From positions 124,220-188,219 of the forward strand of contig NZ_DAXW01000015.1 of assembly GCF_002506585.1 (NCBI RefSeq): 64,000 bases of DNA. Direction: 5' to 3'. The notes below the pieces were generated by a model. The model had not been told where the DNA came from, searched no databases, and saw only the letters and a program-made list of their open reading frames with translations. This stretch comes from Methanoculleus sp. UBA430. GTDB taxonomy: Archaea > Halobacteriota > Methanomicrobia > Methanomicrobiales > Methanoculleaceae. This document shows, piece by piece, positions 15,205 to 22,894 of this stretch; position 1 is the first letter of the stretch; every line of letters starts with the position of its first letter. Both the position numbers and the translations under genes were made by a program.

Positions 15205-16524
15205 ATGGAGCCGTCACCAATTGAGTATAAGCCCACGAGCCCGGTTCTCTTTCTGGGGATCTGCTCGTTGAATAAATCACCCCTATCTAACGACGAGCCG
15301 TACCAGAAGGAGCAATCGATCGCAGCTTGGCTCAAAGATCCCCAGAAAGAGAACCTTCTGTATCAGACAAGGAAAGCGTCTTTCGAACTCATATTCCAGG
15401 GAGATCTTGAGAATTACGGAATTCCACTCGCAAAACATCCCCTGAACAGGGATCTCCGCCGGGGGGCGGACTTCAACGGTACGGCTCGCGCTAAGTATCT
15501 GCCTGCAATCGACCGATATACCGGAAGGTTCTACGGTGGAAAGGGTAATGATGGAAGGATCTATGATCTCAAGACGAGTCTGAACGGATCTTCACACCAT
15601 CTTTTGATCATCTCGGGGCTCTATGGCCTGCTCCGCCCCCAAGAACAGATTCAACTCTATGAATCGCCTCTTGAGGACCTCCCGGAAATTCAAGCGATCT
15701 GGAAAGAAGGCAATAGGCTCACCAGACTCCTTTCCGCTTATATTAAAGCGCGCGGAGTACGCTTGGTCGTGGATATGACCGGACAGCGGGCATATCATGA
15801 GATGATTGATTGGCCGGCGATTTATGCATTACCGGGGGTGCGGGTGCTCCATGCAATGGCGAATATCGGTCCTGGGGAGGATCAGATCAAGACATTCGGA
15901 GCAGCACTCTGTGACCCGCTTTTACGTATGCCAGCATCGGAGTTACTTACGCTTCCGGACTCATGGGAGCTCGAAGCGCATCATCTGATGCTTCGAAGCA
16001 TCCCGTCACCACCGAAAGGGGAGGACTGGCCACGTGAACCGAGTGAACTCGAAATGGTACTCGCAGATATGCGACAGGGGCTGGAGATGTTCTCAAAGAA
16101 TGTGGAGGAGGACTATGAGAGATTATTCGGCCACGATAAGGCACGGGTACTTATTGAAGAGGTTCGACAACATAAATCACCTTGGAACGTGGCGATCAAC
16201 TCTAACCTCATCAAGGATATTAACCAGTTCAATGATCCCAATGTGAAAAAGAGTCTCTTTGCCGATCTGGTCTCATTAATAACGACATTTCCGATTTCTA
16301 GAAAGGGAAAAGACATCACAGAACTCCGAAACGGGCGATTTGGAGATTATCTTGGGTGGCGCATTCGGATCAATAAATATCGACTCATATTCTTCACCAA
16401 TGAAGGTGGCCGCCAGCTCTATCTTCACAGTTTTGATAAAAAGCACGAAGATGAGGAAACATATGATTTATCAAAACTTGCTGCAAGGAAGATACGTGCA
16501 TTTTTCCTTCGTATTGAGGAATAA
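15205..16524 (+). CDS. YaaA-like (DUF328) domain fused to a C-terminal RelE/ParE-like domain
   Basis: A 439-residue protein. Residues about 12-255 resemble the YaaA/UPF0246 family: VLFLGICSLNKSP at the start, RAKYLPAIDRYTGRFYGGKG, and IISGLYGLLRPQEQIQLYE at 135-153. YaaA-type domains bind DNA and protect against oxidative DNA damage, or act in phage base-modification clusters. The last ~115 residues (NLIKDINQF..LRNGRFGDYLGWRIRINKYRLIFF..LYLHSFDKK) match the RelE/ParE toxin fold. This joining is unusual. The catalytic state of either half is not provable here. ATG 15205 is leaderless by its distance from the TATA box. The coding sequence is lower in GC than housekeeping genes here. Confidence 0.65.
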   Translation: MEPSPIEYKPTSPVLFLGICSLNKSPLSNDEPYQKEQSIAAWLKDPQKENLLYQTRKASFELIFQGDLENYGIPLAKHPLNRDLRRGADFNGTARAKYLPAIDRYTGRFYGGKGNDGRIYDLKTSLNGSSHHLLIISGLYGLLRPQEQIQLYESPLEDLPEIQAIWKEGNRLTRLLSAYIKARGVRLVVDMTGQRAYHEMIDWPAIYALPGVRVLHAMANIGPGEDQIKTFGAALCDPLLRMPASELLTLPDSWELEAHHLMLRSIPSPPKGEDWPREPSELEMVLADMRQGLEMFSKNVEEDYERLFGHDKARVLIEEVRQHKSPWNVAINSNLIKDINQFNDPNVKKSLFADLVSLITTFPISRKGKDITELRNGRFGDYLGWRIRINKYRLIFFTNEGGRQLYLHSFDKKHEDEETYDLSKLAARKIRAFFLRIEE

Positions 16525-16657
16525 CTGAAATGATATCCATTTTTGCCACTGCTCAGACTCGATGTTGGCATCCCGGAGTGCCGCCACGGTGCTGTGGATC
16601 TCAACGCCACGGTGAGCGCAATGTTAATACCCACAAACCGTAGTGGTCGGACCGGGA

Positions 16658-16885
16658 ATGAGACTCATACAAATTGTGGGCGTGCTCATCGGCGCCTTTA
16701 TTGCATCTCTTGGTCTGCTCTGGTTTCTCCAGGGCATGGCAATTATCCAGATGCGTCCGATACTCTGTGTCGCGAATTGCGAACCTATCGTGGGCGGATC
16801 CCCGTTATGGGCAGCAGCCGGGGTGGTTGCTTTCGTTGTCGGGGTTGTTGTCGCTCTTTTCGGTGCGAGGCGCAGCGGGACATAA
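16658..16885 (+). CDS. small two-helix membrane protein
   Basis: A 75-residue protein made almost entirely of two membrane helices (IVGVLIGAFIASLGLLWFLQG and LWAAAGVVAFVVGVVVALFG) separated by a loop with two cysteines (ILCVANCEPIVGG) and ending in an Arg-rich tail. I do not recognise a named family, but the pattern is common among small archaeal membrane proteins. ATG 16658 is preferred over a GTG/ATG further up because the hydrophobic segment begins at once. No partner gene is obvious. Confidence 0.55.
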   Translation: MRLIQIVGVLIGAFIASLGLLWFLQGMAIIQMRPILCVANCEPIVGGSPLWAAAGVVAFVVGVVVALFGARRSGT

Positions 16886-17011
16886 TCGAACCCCCGGCGA
16901 CTTCCCTCCAGCGACTGCGGCGCCCGCTACCGGGCTTGTGTCGAAGCCGGGGGCGGTCTATCCGAAAGGGATAATGCATTCCCTGTGGTATGACTCTCAT
17001 GGAGGAGTCCG

Positions 17012-17323
17012 GTGCACCCCATTATCCGCGAGAAGATCCCTGAGATTGCCCGCATCGCGGCACGTCACCGCGTGAAACGGCTCGGGGTCTTCGGCTCGGC
17101 GACGGGCGACTGGTTCGACCCGGCATCGAGCGACATCGACTTCGTTGTCGAGTTCGAGCCGATGGTCCCGGTGGAACATGCACGGGCTTACTTTAGCCTC
17201 GCCGAGGACCTGGCCCGGGCCTTCGGCCGCGAGGTCGATCTCGTTGAATTGTCTGCGGTGCGAAACCCGTTCTTCCGCCGGGCGGTGGAGGAGACCTGCA
17301 GGGAAGTCTATGCCGTCGCGTGA
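17012..17323 (+). CDS. MNT-type minimal nucleotidyltransferase (MntA-like antitoxin), orphan
   Basis: A 103-residue protein with the GS-x-DxD signature of minimal nucleotidyltransferases: GVFGSATGDW at 25-34 and DIDFVVEF, where D41 and D43 are the metal ligands, plus the third acidic residue in REVDLVEL. Such proteins AMPylate and silence HEPN ribonuclease toxins encoded next door. The start is GTG at 17012; AGGAG stands just before it. The partner HEPN gene begins 14 bp before this gene's stop but is broken after about 15 codons, so this antitoxin appears to be an orphan. Confidence 0.85.
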   Translation: MHPIIREKIPEIARIAARHRVKRLGVFGSATGDWFDPASSDIDFVVEFEPMVPVEHARAYFSLAEDLARAFGREVDLVELSAVRNPFFRRAVEETCREVYAVA

Positions 17324-17453
17324 GGCGCAGATGTTCCTCCAGGATATTGTTGTGTCAGGTCCAGTGGCCTCATTTTATGCAGTTCCTTGGGGTGCTGGGA
17401 CTATTCTAAGGCGAGAAGCACATCGTCAAATTGGGGAGAGCATGGTTTGTTAA
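17310..17453 (+). pseudogene. truncated HEPN (DUF86) toxin gene
   Basis: ATG 17310 starts MPSREAQMFLQDIV, the typical beginning of MNT-associated DUF86 HEPN toxins, overlapping the MNT gene as such pairs usually do. After about codon 14 the likeness ends, and the frame closes at 17453 without the HEPN R-x4-6-H active site. The break at about 17353 coincides with the start of an AT-rich stretch that includes the HNH gene, so an insertion or deletion probably removed the toxin. Confidence 0.6.
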
Positions 17454-17482
17454 GTTCCAAGATCATCTCCAAATAATGCTGA

Positions 17483-17492
17483 TTTATATAAC
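17483..17492 (+). promoter_or_regulatory. TATA box of the HNH nuclease gene
   Basis: TTTATATAAC lies about 53 bp before ATG 17541, placing transcription start near 17513 and leaving a short leader that contains GGAGAG before the ATG. Confidence 0.55.
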
Positions 17493-17540
17493 AATTTTTA
17501 ATACGGGTCTGTGTCAATTGAGCGTTGTGGAGAGACTTCT

Positions 17541-18527
17541 ATGACGCATTCCAATATCGCTAAAATCGAAGAGACTATATTGTCACTTTTGCCCGATGAA
17601 GATTACAGAAGGGCTTGTTTGTCCTTATTCGTTGAATCGCTCCTTGAAGCTAACTCATATGGGCGTAATAAATGGGGTGTATACTGTTATAGTGAAGGTG
17701 TTCGACTCTTGGTCGGCAGCCTGATCGTCTGCACCGTCCACAAAAACGGGTTATGGTTGTCTCTTGACAAACAGTTATTGAATGAGATGAAGGATAAACA
17801 GGATATATTAGAAGAATGCAAAGCATGGCACTGGGACAATGGCGATTGGTCTGAGTATAAGAAAATTCCATCAAAAAATGGCTATTATATTCCGTCCAGT
17901 AGGGATCTGGATATCTGGCCACTTTTACGCGATTTACACTTTGAGTACATAAAAAAAGCTGCAAATAAATACGACCTGTTGAGGATTGACAGCCAGAAAA
18001 AGCATAGTCCTGAATTGTTAGTTTATTTGAGTAATGAGCTTGACCAAAGTATTCCTCGTCCAGATTACGGCGATAAGCCTGAAAACAATGCCTTGAAAGA
18101 TTTTGAAGAGTGTAAAGACACCTATGAAGATCTGCCTAAGACACAACGTGAATCAATAATACTGAGCCGCATTGGTCAGGGAGCATTCCGTTCAGGTCTG
18201 GTAAATTATTGGGGAACATGTGCCGTCACAGGGTGTAGTTTAACCAGGTTATTAAGGGCATCTCATATCAAGCCCTGGAGAGATTCGGATAATGCAGAAC
18301 GCCTGGACATCTACAATGGTTTATTACTTATTCCCAACTTAGACAGTGCTTTCGATCTAGGATATATCAGTTTTGATAATGAAGGAAAAATAATCATTAG
18401 TGATAAATTAAGTGAAAATGACCGGAATGAACTTGGTATTCACCCGGGTATGAACTTAAGAAATATAGAGAAGAACCACGTTAGGTATTTAAACTATCAT
18501 AGGCGGGAAATATTCAGAGATACTTAA
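17541..18527 (+). CDS. HNH endonuclease-domain protein
   Basis: A 328-residue protein whose C-terminal third is an HNH nuclease domain of the HNH_2 type: RSGLVNYWGTCAVTGC, LLRASHIKPWRDS (first His), NGLLLIPNLDSAFDLGYISF and the trailing 'HRREIF'. The N-terminal 180 residues are helical and not recognised; they may decide the target. Coding sequence is clearly AT-richer than neighbours, suggesting recent transfer. ATG 17541 is preferred because GGAG lies eight bases before it; a GTG at 17511 would overlap the predicted transcription start. It is probably a mobile or defence-related nuclease; no methylase is encoded beside it. Confidence 0.8.
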   Translation: MTHSNIAKIEETILSLLPDEDYRRACLSLFVESLLEANSYGRNKWGVYCYSEGVRLLVGSLIVCTVHKNGLWLSLDKQLLNEMKDKQDILEECKAWHWDNGDWSEYKKIPSKNGYYIPSSRDLDIWPLLRDLHFEYIKKAANKYDLLRIDSQKKHSPELLVYLSNELDQSIPRPDYGDKPENNALKDFEECKDTYEDLPKTQRESIILSRIGQGAFRSGLVNYWGTCAVTGCSLTRLLRASHIKPWRDSDNAERLDIYNGLLLIPNLDSAFDLGYISFDNEGKIIISDKLSENDRNELGIHPGMNLRNIEKNHVRYLNYHRREIFRDT

Positions 18528-18918
18528 ATGAGGTCTTAGATCCCCCGTAATTTTTGGGACCTGCTTGCGGATTTAAGCCATTAATAATCTCCCTCACGTC
18601 CACACTACAAGTTGCCTAAAAGCCTCTGCCGGGAGCGGACTACTCACTCGAAATTCTTCGAGTTTCTTCATCTCCTGCCAGTTGCCCTCTCAGATGCTCC
18701 TGTTGCCGATAGGAACAATGAAGTCTCTCGCGAAGAGCGCGAAAAGAGCGTGTTAACAACCCAGGTTGCCTTCGCGTAAGGTGGTAATCTGGGATGATTT
18801 TGGGAAGGGTGATTCGCACAGCCCCCGGTTATTACTTCGATTCAATGGAAGTCAATGATATAATCTCTGATAGGGAGTTCTACAGAGCCAGAAGATTGTG
18901 ATGTAGGGGTCCCGGCCC
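18528..18918. other. intergenic stretch without recognisable gene
   Basis: No convincing coding frame. It contains a GCGAAGAGCGCGAA-like segment near 18730 that belongs to the 'TTCGCG' repeat family also seen near 21560 and 21610. It separates the converging HNH and GHMP genes. Confidence 0.5.
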
Positions 18919-20001
18919 TCACGCCCTCTCTTCCACCCGGATCTTCAGCCCCTCGTTGTCGACCTTCGTGGCGATCGCGACCCGGAGGCCGGCCTTTGCC
19001 AGGATCGCCGCCACTTCCTCCTCCGGCCGGCCGGTGATGACCGCGATGGACGGGCCGACCGAACTCATGCCGACGAACTCGAGGCCGGCGTCCCGGAGCG
19101 CCGCCATGTAGCGGTAGATCTCGAAGCCGTGGTGCTCCACCTCGGCCCGCTTCGAGCCGCGGAACTCGATCTCCCAGATGACGTCGCCGATCTTCTCGAG
19201 ATCCCCGCGCTCCAGTGCCGGGATGAGGTCCATCAGGATGAGGTAGGACTTCAGCTCGCGGTCGCGGTAGTCCAGGGTCCGGGCCTTGTTCATCAGCAGG
19301 TCGAACTCCTTCTCCCCCGCCGACGAGACATCGGAGGTCGGGATGGCGATGTAGACCCGCTTGCCCTCGGCAAACGCGTGCCGGTAGACGAGGGTCAGCT
19401 CGTCCCCCATCACCGCCATCCCGCCGTGGGTGCTCGCGGCGGGGCCGACACCGGTCTCGAACCCGAACGCGACGTTCCCGGCATCCGTCTCCTCGACGAA
19501 GTTGCTGCCGAGGAGGAGGCGGAGCTGGTCGCTCGTTAGCGGCGAGCCCACGGCGGTGTTGAGGGCGTTTGCGACCGCAATCAGGATGGTGCTCGTGGAC
19601 CCGAGCCCGACGTGCTCGTACATGTGGTCGCGTGCAGAGATCTTAAAACCGCCCTCATAACCGACAACCTGCCGGAAGGCCTCCACGAAGTGGCGGAGGA
19701 TCGGTTCGCGGGAGTAGTCGATCTCGATGCCTGAGGCCGTGCACGTGACCTCGGCGGTGCAGTAGACACCGATGGCAAACCCGATCCCGCCTCCCCCGGG
19801 GTGGTCCGGGGAGAACCGGTTCATGTCGAGCACGGTGAGATGAATCCTCGCCGGGGCGCGGACAACGACGGTGCCGGCAACCGGCGCGAGCGGGTAGTCC
19901 TTCTGGAGGCCGCACGGTCGGATATGCTCGCCGGGGGAGAAGGAGGTGAACTCGTACTCGACGAGGTCTAAGTCCCCTCCGCGGATCTTCATAATGGGCA
20001 T
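18919..20001 (-). CDS. GHMP-superfamily protein, beta-RFAP synthase-like
   Basis: A 360-residue protein with the GHMP fold. RAPARIHLTVLDM near residue 48 and GGGIGFAIG resemble the start of beta-ribofuranosylaminobenzene 5'-phosphate synthase, the first enzyme of methanopterin synthesis. EHVGLGSTSTILIAVANAL is the GHMP nucleotide/phosphate loop (GLGSxS), and GMSSVGPSIAVI is the C-terminal motif. RFAP synthase is usually shorter by 30-40 residues; an N-terminal extension rich in acidic and aromatic residues is present here. It forms an operon with the DUF2148 gene, 14 bp upstream. Assignment to methanopterin synthesis is likely but a paralogous GHMP enzyme is possible. Confidence 0.7.
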   Translation of the reverse strand: MPIMKIRGGDLDLVEYEFTSFSPGEHIRPCGLQKDYPLAPVAGTVVVRAPARIHLTVLDMNRFSPDHPGGGGIGFAIGVYCTAEVTCTASGIEIDYSREPILRHFVEAFRQVVGYEGGFKISARDHMYEHVGLGSTSTILIAVANALNTAVGSPLTSDQLRLLLGSNFVEETDAGNVAFGFETGVGPAASTHGGMAVMGDELTLVYRHAFAEGKRVYIAIPTSDVSSAGEKEFDLLMNKARTLDYRDRELKSYLILMDLIPALERGDLEKIGDVIWEIEFRGSKRAEVEHHGFEIYRYMAALRDAGLEFVGMSSVGPSIAVITGRPEEEVAAILAKAGLRVAIATKVDNEGLKIRVEERA

Positions 20002-20015
20002 GATGTCACTTCGTT

Positions 20016-20567
20016 TCAGCGTGTGCGGTCAAAGAAGATATCCTTTCCAGCAGCCCGGAGCGGGATGCCGTAGGCGACGCCGCATCCATCCAGCCACCCG
20101 AGCGAGAGCGCGCCGACGCCGACCGAGTACATGACCCGGTTGTCGACGTTGTGGATGCTCGCAGTCTTTACCGCGGAGCCGACCGCGATCCCGAGATCGG
20201 CCATCCGGACGGCGCAGTTCGGGCCCCCAAACGGCGTGGTCCGCACCCCTCCCTCGCGCTGTGCATCAAGCATCTCTGCACAGGTGGAATAGCCGCACGC
20301 GCCGCAGTCGAGGCCCACGGCATCGTTTAAGAGCGATCCGATGAGGAAACAGGCGTCGCTTGCCGCGACGTTAGCCGCGTCACGGAGAAAGAACCCCAGG
20401 TTATGCCGCTCGCCGAACCTCCGCATCGCCTCCGCGAGGACCGTCTTCCCTTCGCCGGTGACGATCCTCGTCCGGATGACGTCGGTGCCCCGGGCTTTCG
20501 GGGCGGTGCGCGCCGAGAGAGCCATTAACTTCGCGACGGTCTCCACGGCGTCTGATTCGATACCCAT
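20016..20567 (-). CDS. DUF2148 ferredoxin-like domain protein
   Basis: A 183-residue protein with DUF2148 features: AVETVAKLMALSARTAPKARGTD at the start, GLDCGACGYSTCAEM with an Fe-S type CxxCxxxxC cluster, GPNCAVRMADLGIAVGSAVKTASIHNVDNRVMYSVG, and the C-terminal GIPLRAAGKDIFFDR. A redox role is likely but the reaction is not known. It is the first gene of an operon with the GHMP protein. ATG 20567 matches the family start; an in-frame GTG at 20582 would add five residues. It is divergent from msrA. Confidence 0.8.
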   Translation of the reverse strand: MGIESDAVETVAKLMALSARTAPKARGTDVIRTRIVTGEGKTVLAEAMRRFGERHNLGFFLRDAANVAASDACFLIGSLLNDAVGLDCGACGYSTCAEMLDAQREGGVRTTPFGGPNCAVRMADLGIAVGSAVKTASIHNVDNRVMYSVGVGALSLGWLDGCGVAYGIPLRAAGKDIFFDRTR

Positions 20568-20659
20568 GAGAGTACGTGGCACCGGCCCAAGATAAGAGTA
20601 TGCCCGGCCGGAGGCAGCGATACATTTTTCCGGGAACCCCGCCGAAGAGCCGGGTTGTC

Positions 20660-21154
20660 ATGGCAACGGAGAAGAATCTCGAGTCGGCCACATTCGGCGC
20701 AGGATGTTTCTGGGGCGTCGAGGAGACGTTCCGGCACGTGCCGGGTGTCGTGGATACGGCGGTGGGGTTCATGGGGGGCACCACCGCAAACCCATCCTAC
20801 GAGGGCGTCTGCACCGGGAGGACCGGGCACGCAGAGGTCGTGCAGGTGACCTACGACCCCGGCGTGGTCTCGTACCGGGCGCTCCTCGACGTCTTCTGGA
20901 ACGCCCACGACCCGACCACCCCGAACCGGCAGGGCCCCGATATCGGGGCGCAGTACCGGTCGGTGATCTTCTACCACACCCCGGAGCAGGAGAAAGAGGC
21001 ACGGGCGTCGAAGGAGGAGGCGGACCGCTCGGGCAGGTTCCGGCGCCCCATCGTCACCGCGATCGAACCCGCGGGGACGTTCTGGCGGGCCGAGGAGTAC
21101 CACCAGCAGTTCTTCGCGAAGCGCGGCGGCGGGCAGTGCCGGACGCTGTGGTAG
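20660..21154 (+). CDS. msrA: peptide-methionine (S)-S-oxide reductase
   Basis: A 164-residue MsrA, which reduces methionine-S-sulfoxide in proteins. The catalytic cysteine is in [58 protein letters not shown] and [12 protein letters not shown] are family blocks. The C-terminus GGGQCRTLW may hold a resolving cysteine. ATG 20660 leaves the usual short N-terminus; an upstream ATG at 20600 would add an Arg/Pro-rich segment. No msrB is beside it. Confidence 0.92.
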   Translation: MATEKNLESATFGAGCFWGVEETFRHVPGVVDTAVGFMGGTTANPSYEGVCTGRTGHAEVVQVTYDPGVVSYRALLDVFWNAHDPTTPNRQGPDIGAQYRSVIFYHTPEQEKEARASKEEADRSGRFRRPIVTAIEPAGTFWRAEEYHQQFFAKRGGGQCRTLW

Positions 21155-21765
21155 GAGGACGGGCTCTCCCACGCCTCACTCCGGGGGCGCACACCCCGGA
21201 CAATCCCGTGTACGGCTTCCCAGTGGACATCGCCATTGGGGGAGGGGCCGACGGGGAGGGGGGAGCATCCCCCCTCCCCTGTCTCTACCCTGTAAGGCTA
21301 TGCCTGTGCCCCCCACCCCGCCCGGCCTCCGGCCTCCTCCCCCGGCCCCAAGGGGCGGGGGCAGTACGTGGCGATATCCCCACGAAATCCGTGCATCGAG
21401 GTAAGCGATCTCCTAGGAATGATAGGTGACTAGCCGAAGGGTAGGAGCAGGAGAAGATCGAAGGTGCGACGTTCCGGCAGCAATGTTTAGAAAAATGGGC
21501 TTTGTTGAAACCCTCTTCCGGAGGGTGAATAATCTCCAGATACACCTATCTCCCGACGCACGCGAAGGCGCGAAGAACGCGAAGTCTGAATGAGTATTAA
21601 CTGTCTCCCTTCGCGACTTCGCGGCTTCGCGTGAGACCCGCATCGTCCATCCCTATCGGCGACCGAGCGTTATCCAGAGGTTGTGGAAGCATTTCAACAG
21701 GGCCGAAAAATGCACTCATGGCCGGATGCAGGGCAGGCACCGCTAAATCGGCACCAACCCCCCCT
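21155..21765. other. 610-bp noncoding stretch with hairpin and TTCGCG repeats
   Basis: No gene is visible. At 21253-21279 a perfect 11-bp GC hairpin (GGGGAGGGGGG / CCCCCCTCCCC, 5-base loop) could form. Near 21345 GCCCC-AA-GGGGC is a second small hairpin. At 21556-21590 and 21606-21635 opposed GCGAAG/CTTCGC repeats occur, of a kind scattered through many prokaryotic genomes. Frames reading 'FAFFAPSRASG' across these repeats are artefacts. Confidence 0.6.
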
Positions 21766-22191
21766 TCACTCTTTCTGCGCCGGAACCCCGGTCTTGAACC
21801 CGACGCCCTCGAACGAGGCGACCATCCGGTCGCCCGAGTAGACCTCGACGGCATAGAGCGAGGTCCTCTCCGTCTCAGAGACCTTGCGGGCGACCGCTTC
21901 GAGCGTCTCTCCTGCAGGCACGGAGAGGTACTGGACATACGCCGAGAGCCCTATCTGGTCCTCCCCGCCAAGGTTCCCGGCGATACCGAAGGCGTGGTCC
22001 GCGAGGGCGAAGATCGCGCCCCCGTGGGTCGTGCCGTGACCGTTCTCCATCCCCGCAGTCGGCATGGAGACCCGGACGCGATCGTCCTCGATCGCCGTCA
22101 CCCTCATCCCGAGGCGGCGTGCAAACGGGCAGGCATCGGACCGGCGCACCACATCGCCATAGGCTTCCGGGATGGAACCGGTCTGCTTCAT
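21766..22191 (-). CDS. PaaI-type hotdog thioesterase
   Basis: A 141-residue hotdog-fold protein. The active-site motif is HGTTHGGAIFALADHAFGIAGN, followed by the long strand region LSAYVQYLSVPAGETLEAVARKVSETERTSLYAVEVYSGDRMVASFEG, as in the PaaI/YbgC thioesterases that hydrolyse aryl- or acyl-CoA. It sits 4 bp after the glycosyltransferase stop and is the last gene of a four-gene unit. Its link to glycosylation is not obvious and it may simply be co-transcribed. A TATA-like TATAAATA just before ATG could allow separate expression. Confidence 0.82.
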   Translation of the reverse strand: MKQTGSIPEAYGDVVRRSDACPFARRLGMRVTAIEDDRVRVSMPTAGMENGHGTTHGGAIFALADHAFGIAGNLGGEDQIGLSAYVQYLSVPAGETLEAVARKVSETERTSLYAVEVYSGDRMVASFEGVGFKTGVPAQKE

Positions 22192-22195
22192 GGAA

Positions 22196-22894
22196 CTATT
22201 TATACTCCCGCTGCGTGTAGGTGGCGTTGCCGGCCTCGCCGCCGCGCAGAACGATATACAGCCATTCCGATATCGACTTGAGCGTCCCGAACTGCTGGTA
22301 GCGCCGCATCGAGAACCCGACTTTCAGGCCCGGGTCGAGGTAGACCTTCCCGAGTTTCCGCATCCTCTGGGCTATCTCGAGGTCGTCCCCGGCATCGATG
22401 CAGCGATACATCCCCGCCCGGGCGAACGCCTCCCGGTCGAAGGCCGTGTTGCACCCGAGCGTGAAGTAGATCGTCCGGGTGTGGTAGCCCAGGCGCGAGA
22501 AGGTGTTTGCGCCGAGGAGCGAGAGGTGGTTCCGGATGCCCCCCTCGATCGGGTAGACCGTGCCGTAGAGCTGCACGATCTTCTTCTCCGCAAAGTTCCT
22601 CCCGATCCGCTCCACCCAGTCATGGGGGAGGATACAGTCGGCGTCCGTCGTCGCGACGATATCGCCGCTGGCCGCCATCGCCCCGTCGTTTCGCGCCCCG
22701 CCCACCCGCTTGCTCGTCTGGACAAAGACCCTGTCCGCGAGCGGCTCGGCCAGTTCCCGGGTCCGGTCCTTTGAGTTCCCGTCGACGACGATGATCTCGT
22801 AGGAATCCCTCGGCACCGTCTGGTCGGCAAGAGACTGCAGGCAGCGCTCGATATTCTGCTCCTCGTTATAGGTCGGAACGACCACGGAGATCAT
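22196..22894 (-). CDS. family 2 glycosyltransferase
   Basis: A 232-residue GT-A fold enzyme. VVPTYNEEQNIERCLQSL and IIVVDGNSKDRT bind the nucleotide sugar; TTDADCILP holds the DxD metal site, and GDDLEIAQRMRKLGKV the catalytic acid region (ED-like). It transfers a sugar from a nucleotide or dolichol donor, probably in surface glycan or N-glycan synthesis. It overlaps the preceding glycosyltransferase by 4 bp. A C-terminal hydrophobic stretch (EWLYIVLRGG) may touch the membrane, but no full helix is clear. Confidence 0.88.
   Translation of the reverse strand: MISVVVPTYNEEQNIERCLQSLADQTVPRDSYEIIVVDGNSKDRTRELAEPLADRVFVQTSKRVGGARNDGAMAASGDIVATTDADCILPHDWVERIGRNFAEKKIVQLYGTVYPIEGGIRNHLSLLGANTFSRLGYHTRTIYFTLGCNTAFDREAFARAGMYRCIDAGDDLEIAQRMRKLGKVYLDPGLKVGFSMRRYQQFGTLKSISEWLYIVLRGGEAGNATYTQREYK

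Noticed and set aside
21285..21643. Short minus-strand frames reading MRVSREAAKSRRE and FAFFAPSRASG
   Set aside because: These are translations of the common TTCGCG repeats, a known source of false genes.
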